Source: JAABRU01 sp041390465
GTDB lineage: Bacteria; Desulfobacterota; Desulfobacteria; Desulfobacterales; Desulfococcaceae
Reading direction: 5' to 3'
DNA length: 64,000 bases
Assembly (NCBI GenBank): GCA_041390465.1
Contig: JAWKPW010000003.1
Coordinates: forward strand, 48,287 to 112,286
The position numbers were made by a program, and so were the translations under genes. Numbering within the stretch: the stretch's first letter is position 1; every line of letters starts with the position of its first letter. Shown here piece by piece: positions 16,850 through 25,798 of the stretch. The notes under the pieces were generated by a model. It worked only from the letters and a program-made list of their open reading frames with translations, ran no database searches and was not told where the DNA came from.

Positions 16850-17370
16850 ATGAAAACACTTATTTTGAACATTGATGATTCCATTGATGAAATTGTTCAT
16901 TCCCTCAAATCCATCCGAATGAAAAACTGGAAATTTTTGGGACAATCCCACAGAAACATTTGACTGAATTTTCAGAAGATTTTGCGCAGGGAATGCTTTT
17001 ATCGTGAAATCTGACAAATGGAAACAGGAAAAAAACAGGCTAAGACATGGCAGGATATAAGAAATGACTTATAAAATAATTCCCACAGAGGTTTTTTTGA
17101 AGGATGTCAAATTGTTAAAAAAGAAATACCGCAATATTGTTGATGATATTGATGACCTGCTGAAAACCTTGAGCAAACCCGACAGGGGGAAAGGCTTTGG
17201 GAAAAAATTTATATAAAAATCAGATTGAAAAGCAGAGATAAACAAACCGGCAAAAGCGGGAGGTTTCAGGGTTATTTTTATTACTTTGCTTTTAAAGAAA
17301 ACATCTATCTGGTTAAAATATATTCCAAAAAATATAGATGATAATTTGCCAGAAAAGAGTTGGAAAAATT
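16850..17370 (+). pseudogene. decayed copy of RelB/RelE-type pair
   Basis: It starts with the same ribosome site and MKTLILNIDDSI as the intact antitoxin at 14188, but loses codons after the tenth residue and frameshifts repeatedly. The toxin part (from about 17064) keeps MTYKIIPTEVFLKDVKLLKKKYRNI, then frameshifts after DDIDD and again in the GGFRVIYY region. Neither product can be full length. It lies directly after the ISKra4 element in the second copy of the duplication. Confidence 0.85.
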
Positions 17371-17561
17371 TTGAAACTTTATCAATTTAATGAAAGCGAG
17401 TATGATGCATCAGGTTGCATAATCAAAAAACAGATCCTGATAATTCTCTGTTACGGGGCAGAATGGAAGTCCGGCATAAGGTTCTGTTTCAGGCAGAGCC
17501 TTTATGAAATTTCCGTTGGCGAGGCTGGAACCCCAATGCCATTAAGTTAAGCGGAAAAATG

Positions 17562-18358
17562 GGTAGTGGGACTTTTTTTCATACTGACAATGTCAAATTG
17601 TATTGATCAACAAAACTTCGGATGTGGATTTACGAAAATCATCATCACGGCTGCTGAAAGCGTTTTTCTCACCAAATTCGGACATCTCTGACGCAGTGTG
17701 CAGTTGAGGCGTTCAATGTGCGAAGTCCCACCGCTCTCTTCCTGATGCCCGGTGACGTTCCGGGGGAAGAACAGGGGCATGACTTTCTCCGGCCGATCCG
17801 TGCGGCAGACAGCCCGTTCAGGCAGTCAGGCGGAAGAGATTCCCACAAATCAAGGCATGTTTCAGCGGAACGGTCTCCGAATGCGGCTCCGGCAATGCGC
17901 CAGGTCTGACGTTCCGTGCGTCGGGCCAAATCCCGACTTGATCCGATTTTTTCTGACACAGTGACCATGTTTCATCCATCTCCCAAAATCGGGCGTTCTT
18001 TTGGGACAGAACCGTTCCGGAGATCGGGCGATCACTTTTTTTAAAATTTTTCCGGATTGCTGCACGGCTTATCCGGATCGTCCTCTGCGCAGCCGCACGC
18101 CGTGAAGTCTTTCCGCCTGAAGATTCCCCAGCAGCTTTCAGGCGGAATTTGTCTTCCCGTTTTCAGATCCGGACGTTGTGAAAACCGCAGCGAGTTTTTG
18201 CAGTGAATCTGTTGGCGTCCGGCCGGTGTCCGTCCGTTCTTGCGGATATTTCACTTGCCGCGCGGCATTTCACTGCGATCATTTTTTTCCTCCTGTTTTC
18301 TGATATAAAAACAGGAGCAGCATATCACATTTTTAACAGTATGAAAAGTCCCACTACC
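17562..18358 (-). mobile_element. degenerate IS1-like element (797 bp)
   Basis: Terminal inverted repeats GGTAGTGGGACTTTTTTTCA (17562) and AGTATGAAAAGTCCCACTACC (ending 18358, read inward as GGTAGTGGGACTTTTCATAC) bound 797 bp, the IS1 size. On the minus strand broken frames recall IS1 InsA/InsB: DETWS-like, GDRSAETCLDLWESLP and a terminal LNASTAHCVRDVRIW resembling the IERLN-TLRQRC-xLVRKT end of InsB. Several stops and frameshifts make it inactive. No clear target duplication was found. Confidence 0.72.
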
Positions 18359-19150
18359 TCTTTTGAACTGATCCGTCTGATGCGGAAGGCGAGTATGCCT
18401 TGGAGAGCATCACGGCCAAGACAACCGAGAAGCGGATGGACGGTATTTTCCGCCGCGCGACGTTTAGGCCGAATCTTGTCGGCGTAGTATCCGGACAAAA
18501 ATATACTGGCGGTTTTTCCGGGAAATCAGCACATGGCATGAGCAGAACGACGATATGATCGGCCTTTCATCGCGGTGCTGTTCACAGACAGAGCCTTTGA
18601 TCCGGGAAAACCGGTCCGTCCTGTGTGAAACCCAACCGCCTGATCCGCTGTTACCTGCCTGATCTGCTGAAAAAGGATTGGCAAAAGCTCGGCTCTGACT
18701 GCGTTGAAGCCCGGCGCTCAGAGACAGAAAAAAACTGCCGGAATCGGTGCGGCAGTGGATGCGGAGACAAATCCCTGGGACTGCCGCAGGAAAAGACAAA
18801 AATCCCGATGAACTTCTGGAGTATGCCAGCCGCAGCGTTTTTCAGACCTGACTTTGAGGAGGTGAGGAAAATACGATCCAACTGACACTATTGGAAAAAC
18901 CGTGGCCGGTCAGGAACTGATCCAGATTGGTCATGTGCAGGGAAAAATGGAGACCGCTCTGAACCTGCTGAAAATGGAGCTGCTGACGGATGAGCAGATC
19001 GCCAAAGCCACAAATCTGCGTCCGGATGAGGTGAAAAAACTCAAACGGAAACTGGAGATCAGAAGAGTATGTGGTGCATTACTGATCCGGCTGGAGCATG
19101 GCAGGGAACCGGGGCATTTTTTTGGTACTGGGTTAACCGCTGATTGAGCC
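18359..19150 (+). pseudogene. decayed Rpn/DUF2887-like (PD-(D/E)XK) gene
   Basis: Starting right at the IS1-like end, pieces in different frames follow the order of a Rpn-superfamily protein of the DUF2887 kind: LIRSDAEGEYALESITAKTTEKRMDGIF with the YxxxxxAKTTEKRxDGIF style core strand, a central LIRCYLPDLL, and a C-terminal helix MELLTDEQIAKATNLRPDEVKKL (19 kb), the usual tail of these proteins. Stops and frameshifts separate the pieces. The IS1-like element may have removed its beginning. Confidence 0.5.
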
Positions 19151-19157
19151 TGACACA

Positions 19158-19259
19158 TGGGGTAAAAAATCCGAATGGATTTAAAGTATTACAGAAAAAA
19201 AATGCAGAAACAAATCAGAATCCCGGAAGGGATGACATTGTCAACCGGTTTGACCCACT
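19158..19259. repeat. GGGTCAAA...TTTGACCC dispersed element, copy 1
   Basis: It contains AATCCCGGAAGGGATGACAT followed by TGTCAACCGGTTTGACCCAC, shared with copies at 25491-25630 and 60025-60159. The left end is a degenerate GGGGTNAAA. Non-coding. Confidence 0.6.
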
Positions 19260-19471
19260 ATCGATGTGTCTAGATGAATCCGGAGTCTGAGAATTATGCT
19301 TTTTTGGACAAATCATAATGGAAAAACACAACTTTTATACCGTTTCCATCCTCCTGCCCGGGACATAAAATCGCCAAGAAGAAAAAATGAATATTGCCGG
19401 AAAGTGAATACCGGCAGATGCAATGATCCGTAAATTAAAAAAAATGGCAAATGTGATCCTCAGGGATAGTT

Positions 19472-20449
19472 ATGGAAACAATCAGAAAATACTGGTTTCT
19501 GATGGGCCTGCTCGCGGTTTTCGGGATAAGCATTGGGGATATGAGCGGCACAACAGCGCTTGCAGGCAGATGGCTGCGTGCGCATCACGGGCCGGACACA
19601 GTCATATTTGTCATTTTTCTGCTTTCCGGTATGCTGCTGGATGCAAAGCGGATCCTTTCCGGTTTCACAGACATTTCCGGAACCCTTGCCGCCCTTGGCC
19701 TGATTTTTGTCGCGGGGCCGCTGCTAGCAGTTCTGCCGGGCATGACGGAAATGGACACGGGAATCCGCATCGGCATATTTCTGGTGGCTGTCATGCCCAC
19801 CACCCTGAGCAGCGGGGTGGTGATGACAGGCGCAGCGGGCGGGAACATGGCCCATGCGCTGGTGATTACCATTGCGGCAAATGCGCTTTCCGTGTTCACC
19901 ATTCCCCTTTCCCTGTCCCTGCTGCTGAAACTGGTGGGGGACACAGCCGCTGTTTCCATTGACAGGACAGCCATCATGCTCAAACTTGCCGGGCTGGTGC
20001 TCCTGCCGCTGTGCATGGGGCTTGCTGTCCGGCATTGCCGGGGAAACGGATTGGCACAGATGGAATCCCGGATGCAGTTTTTCAATCAGTTTCTGATTCT
20101 GCTCATTGTGTGGATGGCGGTTTCCCAGACACGCGATGCCATTATCGGAGGGGCTGACAAAATTGTGATTCTGTGCGTCCTGGCTTTTGCTTTTCACGCG
20201 GTTCTGCTGCTTTTTGCAGGTCTGATCATCCGCATTTTCCGCATGGAACCGGGAAGAAGGGAAAGCCTGCTTTTCATGGGATGTCAGAAGACCCTGACGT
20301 TATCCGTTATTCTGCAGGTTTCCCTTTTTCCCCGGTATGGAACTGCTCTTGTTTTCTGCGTGCTCCACCATATCATCCACCTGCTGATGGATGCCTGGCT
20401 GGTGGGCAGATGGCAGAGAAAATCCCATGAAGGGAAGATTTCTGTGTGA
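19472..20449 (+). CDS. bile acid:sodium symporter (SBF/BASS-like) family transporter
   Basis: A 325-residue integral membrane protein with about ten hydrophobic segments. It shows the SBF-like pattern: an N-terminal TM pair, FVIFLLSGMLLDAKRIL, a conserved MPTTLSSGVVMTGAAGGN in the middle (the crossover-like motif of these carriers) and the terminal LFMGCQKTLTLSVILQ. Such proteins (YfeH/SbtA-related family) move organic anions with sodium; the substrate here cannot be told. AGGGA six bases upstream supports ATG 19472. It stands alone between a repeat-rich region and a convergent Rpn gene, 6 bases from that gene's stop. Confidence 0.88.
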   Translation: METIRKYWFLMGLLAVFGISIGDMSGTTALAGRWLRAHHGPDTVIFVIFLLSGMLLDAKRILSGFTDISGTLAALGLIFVAGPLLAVLPGMTEMDTGIRIGIFLVAVMPTTLSSGVVMTGAAGGNMAHALVITIAANALSVFTIPLSLSLLLKLVGDTAAVSIDRTAIMLKLAGLVLLPLCMGLAVRHCRGNGLAQMESRMQFFNQFLILLIVWMAVSQTRDAIIGGADKIVILCVLAFAFHAVLLLFAGLIIRIFRMEPGRRESLLFMGCQKTLTLSVILQVSLFPRYGTALVFCVLHHIIHLLMDAWLVGRWQRKSHEGKISV

Positions 20450-20455
20450 AGAAAT

Positions 20456-21409
20456 TCAGATTTGATCCAGCAGATTTTCAAACTCATTCAAATTTTCGCA
20501 TCGGAAAACCTGCCGCAGAAGTCCCTTGAGAATATCCCTGCTCTGTACAGTCCGGATCCGATCTGAAATGCGCTGGGGAATCACTCTGAATTTTTCCATC
20601 AGGGCTTCAGTCAGCATTTCACGGGCATTTTCCATCCACCCCAGAGATTTTCCTTCCTGAATTCCCAGAGATTTTCCTTCCTGAATTCCCAGAGATTTTC
20701 CTTCCTCAACCCCTTTCTCTCTTGCAATTTCAAGAATATCCAGCATTTTTACCACCTCCCACAGTTCTCTCAGCCGATCTTTGTCAATCAGTTTGTTGGA
20801 CATTACCAGAGTGGCAGCCAGCAGTTTTATCGGTATTTTCTGTGCATGGTACAGTCCGGTTTCAAAACGGATCACTTTTTCAGCCAGTTCGCTCCGAACC
20901 TTTTCCGTCTCCCTCCCGTACAGAGGCAGAAAAATAAGTTCCATCCAGTTGGTGAAGGAACCGTCTTCTGCGGCTGCCCGGATTTCCTCCAGGCGTTTCA
21001 CACCGTCCTTTTGGCTGAAATCAATCACGACAGGGCTGTATGTCCCGCTGGAAGTGATGATCTTTTTCTCGCCCTGAAACACTTCGCCGGAGGCCAGAAT
21101 CACATCCGTAATCTTTGCGCCCCACTGTTTTGCACCCAGAAAATGATAGGCAGCAAAGCGATACAGATCCGATTTTCTTAAATTCCGCTGCTCCTCAATA
21201 TGATAAAGATTTTCCCGCTCATCGCGGGCCATGACATCCACCCGGCCTGCTGTCACGGTGATTTCCGCAGGTTCAAAACTGAAAACTTCCACGATTGCAC
21301 CGGTTTCAATTCCCAGAACTTCCAGGGTCTGACCGCGCAGGGCTTCTGCCATCCATTTGACGGCAATATCATAATTTTGATGATAATCACTCCCTTTCCG
21401 TTTTTCCAT
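20456..21409 (-). CDS. Rpn-family PD-(D/E)XK nuclease/putative transposase
   Basis: A 317-residue protein of the Rpn superfamily (recombination-promoting nuclease/Transposase_31-like). The N-terminal nuclease core has DYHQNYDIAVKWMAEALRG, GRVDVMARDERENLYHIEEQ (D and E-x-Q catalytic strand), YRFAAYHFLGAKQW and a VVIDFS strand. The C-terminus is a charged helix with three in-register copies of an 8-residue unit EGKSLGIQ (24-bp DNA repeat at 20640-20711). The ATG at 21409 follows the acyl-CoA synthetase stop by 12 bases. It is the only intact one of three Rpn-related loci here. Confidence 0.82.
   Translation of the reverse strand: MEKRKGSDYHQNYDIAVKWMAEALRGQTLEVLGIETGAIVEVFSFEPAEITVTAGRVDVMARDERENLYHIEEQRNLRKSDLYRFAAYHFLGAKQWGAKITDVILASGEVFQGEKKIITSSGTYSPVVIDFSQKDGVKRLEEIRAAAEDGSFTNWMELIFLPLYGRETEKVRSELAEKVIRFETGLYHAQKIPIKLLAATLVMSNKLIDKDRLRELWEVVKMLDILEIAREKGVEEGKSLGIQEGKSLGIQEGKSLGWMENAREMLTEALMEKFRVIPQRISDRIRTVQSRDILKGLLRQVFRCENLNEFENLLDQI
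20640..20711 (-). repeat. 24-bp tandem repeat, three copies, within Rpn-family gene
   Basis: Units begin CCCAGAGATTTTCCTTCCTG at 20640, 20664 and 20688; the third differs at its end. Each encodes eight residues (EGKSLGIQ), so copy number changes would keep the frame. Confidence 0.9.
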
Positions 21410-21421
21410 TTTTCTCACCGT

Positions 21422-23581
21422 TTATTCAGATTTTTCCGGACCTTCCAGAATCATCCGGCAGTCGGCCACGGTTGCGCCCTTGCCTTTTTCATGCACCAGC
21501 AGGGGATTGATGTCCAGTTCCCTGATTTCCGGATGGCTGATGACCATATCCGAAAGACTGACCAGCAGCTTTTCAAGGGCTTCAATATCGTATTCCGGCT
21601 TGCCCCGGAATGCCTTGAGGAGTTTGTATGCCTTGATTTTTTTCATCATGCGCCGGGCTTCGTTCCGGCCAATGGGCGCAAGGCGGAATGAGACATCTTT
21701 GAACACTTCCACAAAAATGCCGCCAAAGCCGAACATGATCAGAGGCCCGAAAACCGGATACCGGTTTGCGCCAAAGATCACTTCCCGGCCCGATGGCGCC
21801 ATCTGCTGAATCAGCACGCCCTCGATCTCTGCATCCGGGCTGTATGCCTTTGCACTTGCCAGCATTTTGTCAAAAGCCTCGCGCACAGCTTCCGGAGAAT
21901 CCAGCCCCACTTTCACGCCTCCGGCATCAGATTTGTGCAGAATCTGCGGCGATACGATCTTCATGACCACAGGAAAACCGGTCTGCTCGGCAAGGGCCAC
22001 TGCCTCATCCGCTGTTTTGGCCAGTGCTGTGGGCAGCACACTGAATCCGTAACATTTGAGAATGTCAAGTCCGTCAAGTTCTCCCAGCCGGGTTTTTCCC
22101 TGTTTCAGACATTCGGCAATGATTTGTCTTGCCTTTTCCGTGTCATGTTTGAGGGAAAACTGGGCAAGCTCCTGACGGTTCATCCACTGGGAATAGCGGT
22201 ACAGGGTTCCAAAGGCGCGGGCTGCGCTTTCCGGGAAGCGGAAAACGGGAATGCCGCTTTCCTGCAGATATTTCACGCCCTGGGAAACATCCACAATGCC
22301 CATGAAGCAGCAGAGCACCGGTTTGTGGGAACGCCGGGCAACCCGGCCAATGGCCTGTGCGGTTTCCAGTGCGTTGGTCATGGACTGGGGGGTAAGAATC
22401 ACCAGAGCACCGTCCACGCCTTCATCCCGGATGACGGCTGTGAGGGCATTTTCATAGCGATCTGAGGCCGCATCTCCAATCACATCCACAGGATTGTGCA
22501 GACTGGCCGCAGCAGGCAGATGACTGGCCAGGGTTTCAATGGTTTCCTCATGGAACTTTGCCAAAGCCAGACCTGAGGTCACGGTCATATCGGTGGCCAC
22601 AATGCCGGGGCCGCCCGCGTTGGTGACAATCGCAACCCGGTTTCCGTCCGGAATCTTGCGCCGGAATTTTCCCAGCATACTTTCATTTTTATACGCAAAG
22701 GTGCTGGCAAAATCAAACAGATCATTGATGGATTCCACCCGGATAATGCCGGACTGCTCAAAAATGGAATCATACACGGCCTCGGAACCGGCCAGCGCGC
22801 CGGTGTGCGATGCTGCGGCCTGCGCGCCCGCACTGGTGCGTCCGGATTTGATGACCAGAACCGGAGTGGGCCTGTCGCCGGATGTGATTTTTTTCACAGC
22901 CTGAATAAACTCAGGCCCCCGGCGCAGCTCCTCCAGATAGATCATGATGACTTCCGTATCCAGATCATTGTGGAAATAGTGCAGCAGATCCAGTTCATCC
23001 ACATCAGCCTTGTTGCCGATGGAGATGAATTTGGAAAAACCGAAATCCTTGTCTGCGGCAAAGTCCAGAACAGCCGTGCACAGCGCGCCGCTCTGGGACA
23101 TGAAGGAAATGTTTCCGGCCTTGGGCATGCGTGCGGAAAAGCTGGCATTGAGACAGATATTCGCGCAGGGATTGATCACGCCCAGGCAGTTGGGGCCAAT
23201 CAGGCGGATGCCCGCCTCTCTGCACATGGCCACAATCCGGTCTTCAATTGCCCGTCCCTCAGCCCCCACTTCCCGAAATCCGGCAGAGACGATGACCAGC
23301 CCTTTAATCCCTTTTTCCATTCCCTCTTTCACAGCCTGCAAAGCATGCTGCGGCGGCAGGATGATGATGGCCAAATCCAGAGGATCAGGGATTTCCTTAA
23401 TGGAGGGATACGCGCGCACACTCAGAATGGAGCGGGCTTTGGGATTGACCGGGTACAGGGTTCCTTTATAATTCCCTTTCAGAATATTGGCAAAAATATC
23501 ATGTCCCACTTTGCCCGGAGTTGTGGAAGCACCCACAACTGCCACGGACTGGGGGGAGAAAATCGCATCCAGTTTGTCCAT
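21422..23581 (-). CDS. acetate--CoA ligase (ADP-forming), fused alpha-beta subunits
   Basis: A 719-residue ADP-forming acyl-CoA synthetase. It couples acetyl- or acyl-CoA hydrolysis to ATP formation, cytosolic. Order of domains: CoA-binding (IFSPQSVAVVGAST, residues 5-130), succinyl-CoA-ligase-like (IGPNCLGVINP, SQSGALC), the phospho-histidine loop ASHTGALAGSEAVYDS, then the ATP-grasp beta half (GFPVVMKIVSPQILHKSDAGGVKVGL; EGVLIQQM; MFGFGGIFVEV; ELDINPLLV). The ATG at 23581 has AAGGAA six bases upstream; earlier in-frame residues are not conserved-looking. The Rpn gene follows closely. Intact. Confidence 0.94.
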   Translation of the reverse strand: MDKLDAIFSPQSVAVVGASTTPGKVGHDIFANILKGNYKGTLYPVNPKARSILSVRAYPSIKEIPDPLDLAIIILPPQHALQAVKEGMEKGIKGLVIVSAGFREVGAEGRAIEDRIVAMCREAGIRLIGPNCLGVINPCANICLNASFSARMPKAGNISFMSQSGALCTAVLDFAADKDFGFSKFISIGNKADVDELDLLHYFHNDLDTEVIMIYLEELRRGPEFIQAVKKITSGDRPTPVLVIKSGRTSAGAQAAASHTGALAGSEAVYDSIFEQSGIIRVESINDLFDFASTFAYKNESMLGKFRRKIPDGNRVAIVTNAGGPGIVATDMTVTSGLALAKFHEETIETLASHLPAAASLHNPVDVIGDAASDRYENALTAVIRDEGVDGALVILTPQSMTNALETAQAIGRVARRSHKPVLCCFMGIVDVSQGVKYLQESGIPVFRFPESAARAFGTLYRYSQWMNRQELAQFSLKHDTEKARQIIAECLKQGKTRLGELDGLDILKCYGFSVLPTALAKTADEAVALAEQTGFPVVMKIVSPQILHKSDAGGVKVGLDSPEAVREAFDKMLASAKAYSPDAEIEGVLIQQMAPSGREVIFGANRYPVFGPLIMFGFGGIFVEVFKDVSFRLAPIGRNEARRMMKKIKAYKLLKAFRGKPEYDIEALEKLLVSLSDMVISHPEIRELDINPLLVHEKGKGATVADCRMILEGPEKSE

Positions 23582-25260
23582 AATGTTCCTTTCCTTTAAA
23601 TCAGGTTCTGCTGACATTTCCGCAACATGATGAATTTGTCATAAGCGGCATCTCAGACCTGAACCATGAGGACTTTCACGGCGTCTGTCCGGAATGAGGC
23701 ACAGCACTGTGCAGGGTTCAGACCTGAGACCGGAACCGGCAGCCTGATCGGAAATGTCAGCAGAACCGAAACAAAGATTTTCAGTAATGGTTCCTTATCA
23801 TACAGATGGAGCAATAAATAAAATGAAAAAATGTTATATACTGATCCAGCTTCGGTTTTGTCAGAAAACAGAACAGATTCTTATAATCCGGTTCTGAAAG
23901 CCTTTGGCTGATACATAAAGCAATTTCTGTGCCAAAAAAACAAAATCGGGTCAGTATAAGACAAAAACACTGCAGAGCGACGGTTTTTGCATTAATTCCG
24001 AACAGTTTGACAACTCTGCAATCTTTGAGATGAAAGACTGCCCCTGTTTCCGGCATGGCCCCCTGTCAAAAAACGGATGCAATACCGATTCACCGCCGAT
24101 TTTATACAGTTCTTTCAGTTTGTTGTGACCTTTGCGCTTAAAAGAACACATGGTTTCAAAGGAGAATCCGTATAACTGTCTTTGCATAATTTCAGTGGAT
24201 TCATCCCGTTGAAAACGCAGATTGTTTACGCAAAACAGTCAACCTCTGGCACAGGAAGAAGCAAAGTGCATACCACAGGCTGACAGAAAAACAGTTCAAC
24301 ATCAATATACTGAATCATTTGTTTATTTTTCAGTCTGAACCATGCAGGAGAAAGAAGATCATCCTGGGATTTGTGTCGGGATCTTTTACAAAATGAAAAA
24401 AAATGTGCGCACGCAACAAAAACGGACAGTATTTCAAATTCACCAATAACAGTCTGTTTTAAATTTTTATTCAATCATCAGCCACACACCTGCATAAATT
24501 TTCGGCCTGCGTCCGGGATTGTCAGCAGATCGAAAGCCTGTTCTGCCATATCAGGGAAATCCGTTATGGCTTTGCCGGTTTGCAAAAATGAAATGTCAGC
24601 AGAACCTGGCAGTCAATACCGCTCTGCACTTCTTTTTCACAGAAAGGCAAAATGAGAATATCCCCTGTAAAAGTCGTATAACAGGTTTTGGGGATAATTT
24701 CAATGCCTGCCCCCTCCCATTTCAGACACAACTGCGGCTGGACAGGGATTTGTCCGCAAAAAACAGTCTGTCTCAGCGGTTTGTCAAAAAAATTCTTTTA
24801 CATTCACAAAAACTGCACAGGACTGCCAAACGGAAAGTTTGGCAAAATTCGCAGCATCCGGACTTTCCGTTTGGACTCCTCAAAAACATGAAGAATTTTT
24901 TTTGACAGTCCTCTCAGTTGCCTGTCCGGAATTCATCCCGGCACATTGGCGGGCAAACTTTCCGAAGCGAAAAACAAAAAATCCGCTCTTCAGACTGCGG
25001 CAGGGCTGGAATGCGGTGTCCTGAAACACAACACATGATGAAAAAAATTCTGGCAGTGGGCCAAATCGGTTGAGAATGCCATCCTTACGGGATTCTGATT
25101 TGTTTTTTCAGATATTTTCTATAATAATATCAATCTTTGCGGATTTTTATCCTTCGTATTGCCGGGCCTGAATCAACGGTTTTGACCCACTGCCAAAATT
25201 CTGTTTTCAATCTCTTGTTCCCCAATTTCCGGCCTGAAATTTTTTTGTGTAAAAAATATC
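23582..25260. other. 1.7-kb gene-free, repeat-rich spacer
   Basis: No frame on either strand shows family resemblance or codon bias. It contains one ATACCGATTC-family element (24082-24173), an inverted GCCAAAC/GTTTGGC-type repeat around 24825-24875, and AT-rich filler. It may be a graveyard of decayed repeats. Confidence 0.5.
24082..24173. repeat. ATACCGATTC-family inverted repeat (copy B)
   Basis: It starts ATACCGATTCACC, contains TTGTTGTGACCTTTGCGCTT, and ends GGTTTCAAAGGAGAATCCGTAT. It is shorter than the other copies: part of the T-rich core is missing. Confidence 0.65.
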
Positions 25261-25289
25261 TTGACATTGGATACAGATTCGTCTATATT
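25261..25289 (+). promoter_or_regulatory. strong sigma70 promoter for tRNA-Phe
   Basis: TTGACA (25261-25266) and TATATT (25284-25289) are separated by exactly 17 bases, with the tRNA starting 22 bases after the -10. Confidence 0.85.
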
Positions 25290-25310
25290 TGCTTCGTTTT
25301 GGTCAGCCGT

Positions 25311-25383
25311 GCCGAGGTAGCTCAGTCGGTAGAGCAGGGGACTGAAAATCCCCGTGTCGGCAGTTCGATTCTGTCCCTCGGCA
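25311..25383 (+). tRNA. tRNA-Phe (GAA anticodon)
   Basis: A complete cloverleaf of 73 bases: acceptor stem GCCGAGG/CCTCGGC (7 of 7 pairs), D-stem GCTC/GAGC, anticodon stem GGGGA/TCCCC around loop CTGAAAA giving anticodon GAA, variable loop GTGTC-type, and T-arm with TTCGATT. The discriminator base is A and CCA is not encoded. It is followed by a rho-independent terminator and seems to be transcribed alone. Confidence 0.96.
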
Positions 25384-25410
25384 TCTTCATCAAATCAAGG
25401 CTTGATCCAA

Positions 25411-25446
25411 AAAAGGGTTCAGGATAATTTCCTGAACCCTTTTTTA
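25411..25446 (+). terminator. rho-independent terminator after tRNA-Phe
   Basis: A 13-bp perfect stem (AAAAGGGTTCAGG / CCTGAACCCTTTT) with a 7-base loop ATAATTT and continued T run, 27 bases after the tRNA. Confidence 0.92.
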
Positions 25447-25490
25447 TTTCTTCTATCCCCCTCAATCAATCCCCCATTAAAAAGAAGACA

Positions 25491-25630
25491 GGGTGTCAAA
25501 TCCGTTGATCTGTCTGCTGATTCCGGACGGGAAAAAATCCGGACGGATTGACATTACTGTGGAAAAATTCCAAAAAAACAAACCGGAATCCCGGAAGGGA
25601 TGACATTGGCAGAGAACTTGATTCACTGTC
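25491..25630. repeat. GGGTCAAA...TTTGACCC dispersed element, copy 2
   Basis: It shares GTCAAATCCGTTGATCTG, GGATTGACATT-like and AATCCCGGAAGGGATGACAT with the copy at 60025-60159. The right end is degenerate (TTGATTCACTGTC). Confidence 0.6.
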
Positions 25631-25798
25631 AAAAAGAAATCCTGACAGATTTTCCAGCGCCCTGCCTGTATCTGAAATCGGACAGGGAAACCTGAAAAAA
25701 TTTGACAAATGCTGCATTCCGGGGTTATTTGGCAACTGTCATTTGCAGAGGCAAAGAAAATCATTTCAAAAAAAACAGAACCCGGAAAGGAAAACCCA

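Larger units (their letters stand above)
14859..17370 (+). repeat. 1.1-kb tandem duplication, copy 2 (decayed, interrupted by IS)
   Basis: It matches 13589-14707 along its whole length but carries frequent single-base gains and losses, and is split at 15279/16674 by an insertion sequence. Both TA genes in this copy are frameshifted. Confidence 0.85.

Noticed and set aside
20640..20711. CRISPR-like repeats
   Set aside because: The 24-bp units are directly adjacent, in frame and inside a coding gene; there are no spacers and no cas genes.
23582..25260. several 60-130-codon frames in the spacer before tRNA-Phe
   Set aside because: They lack ribosome sites, overlap repeats and are rich in rare combinations; none resembles a known family.
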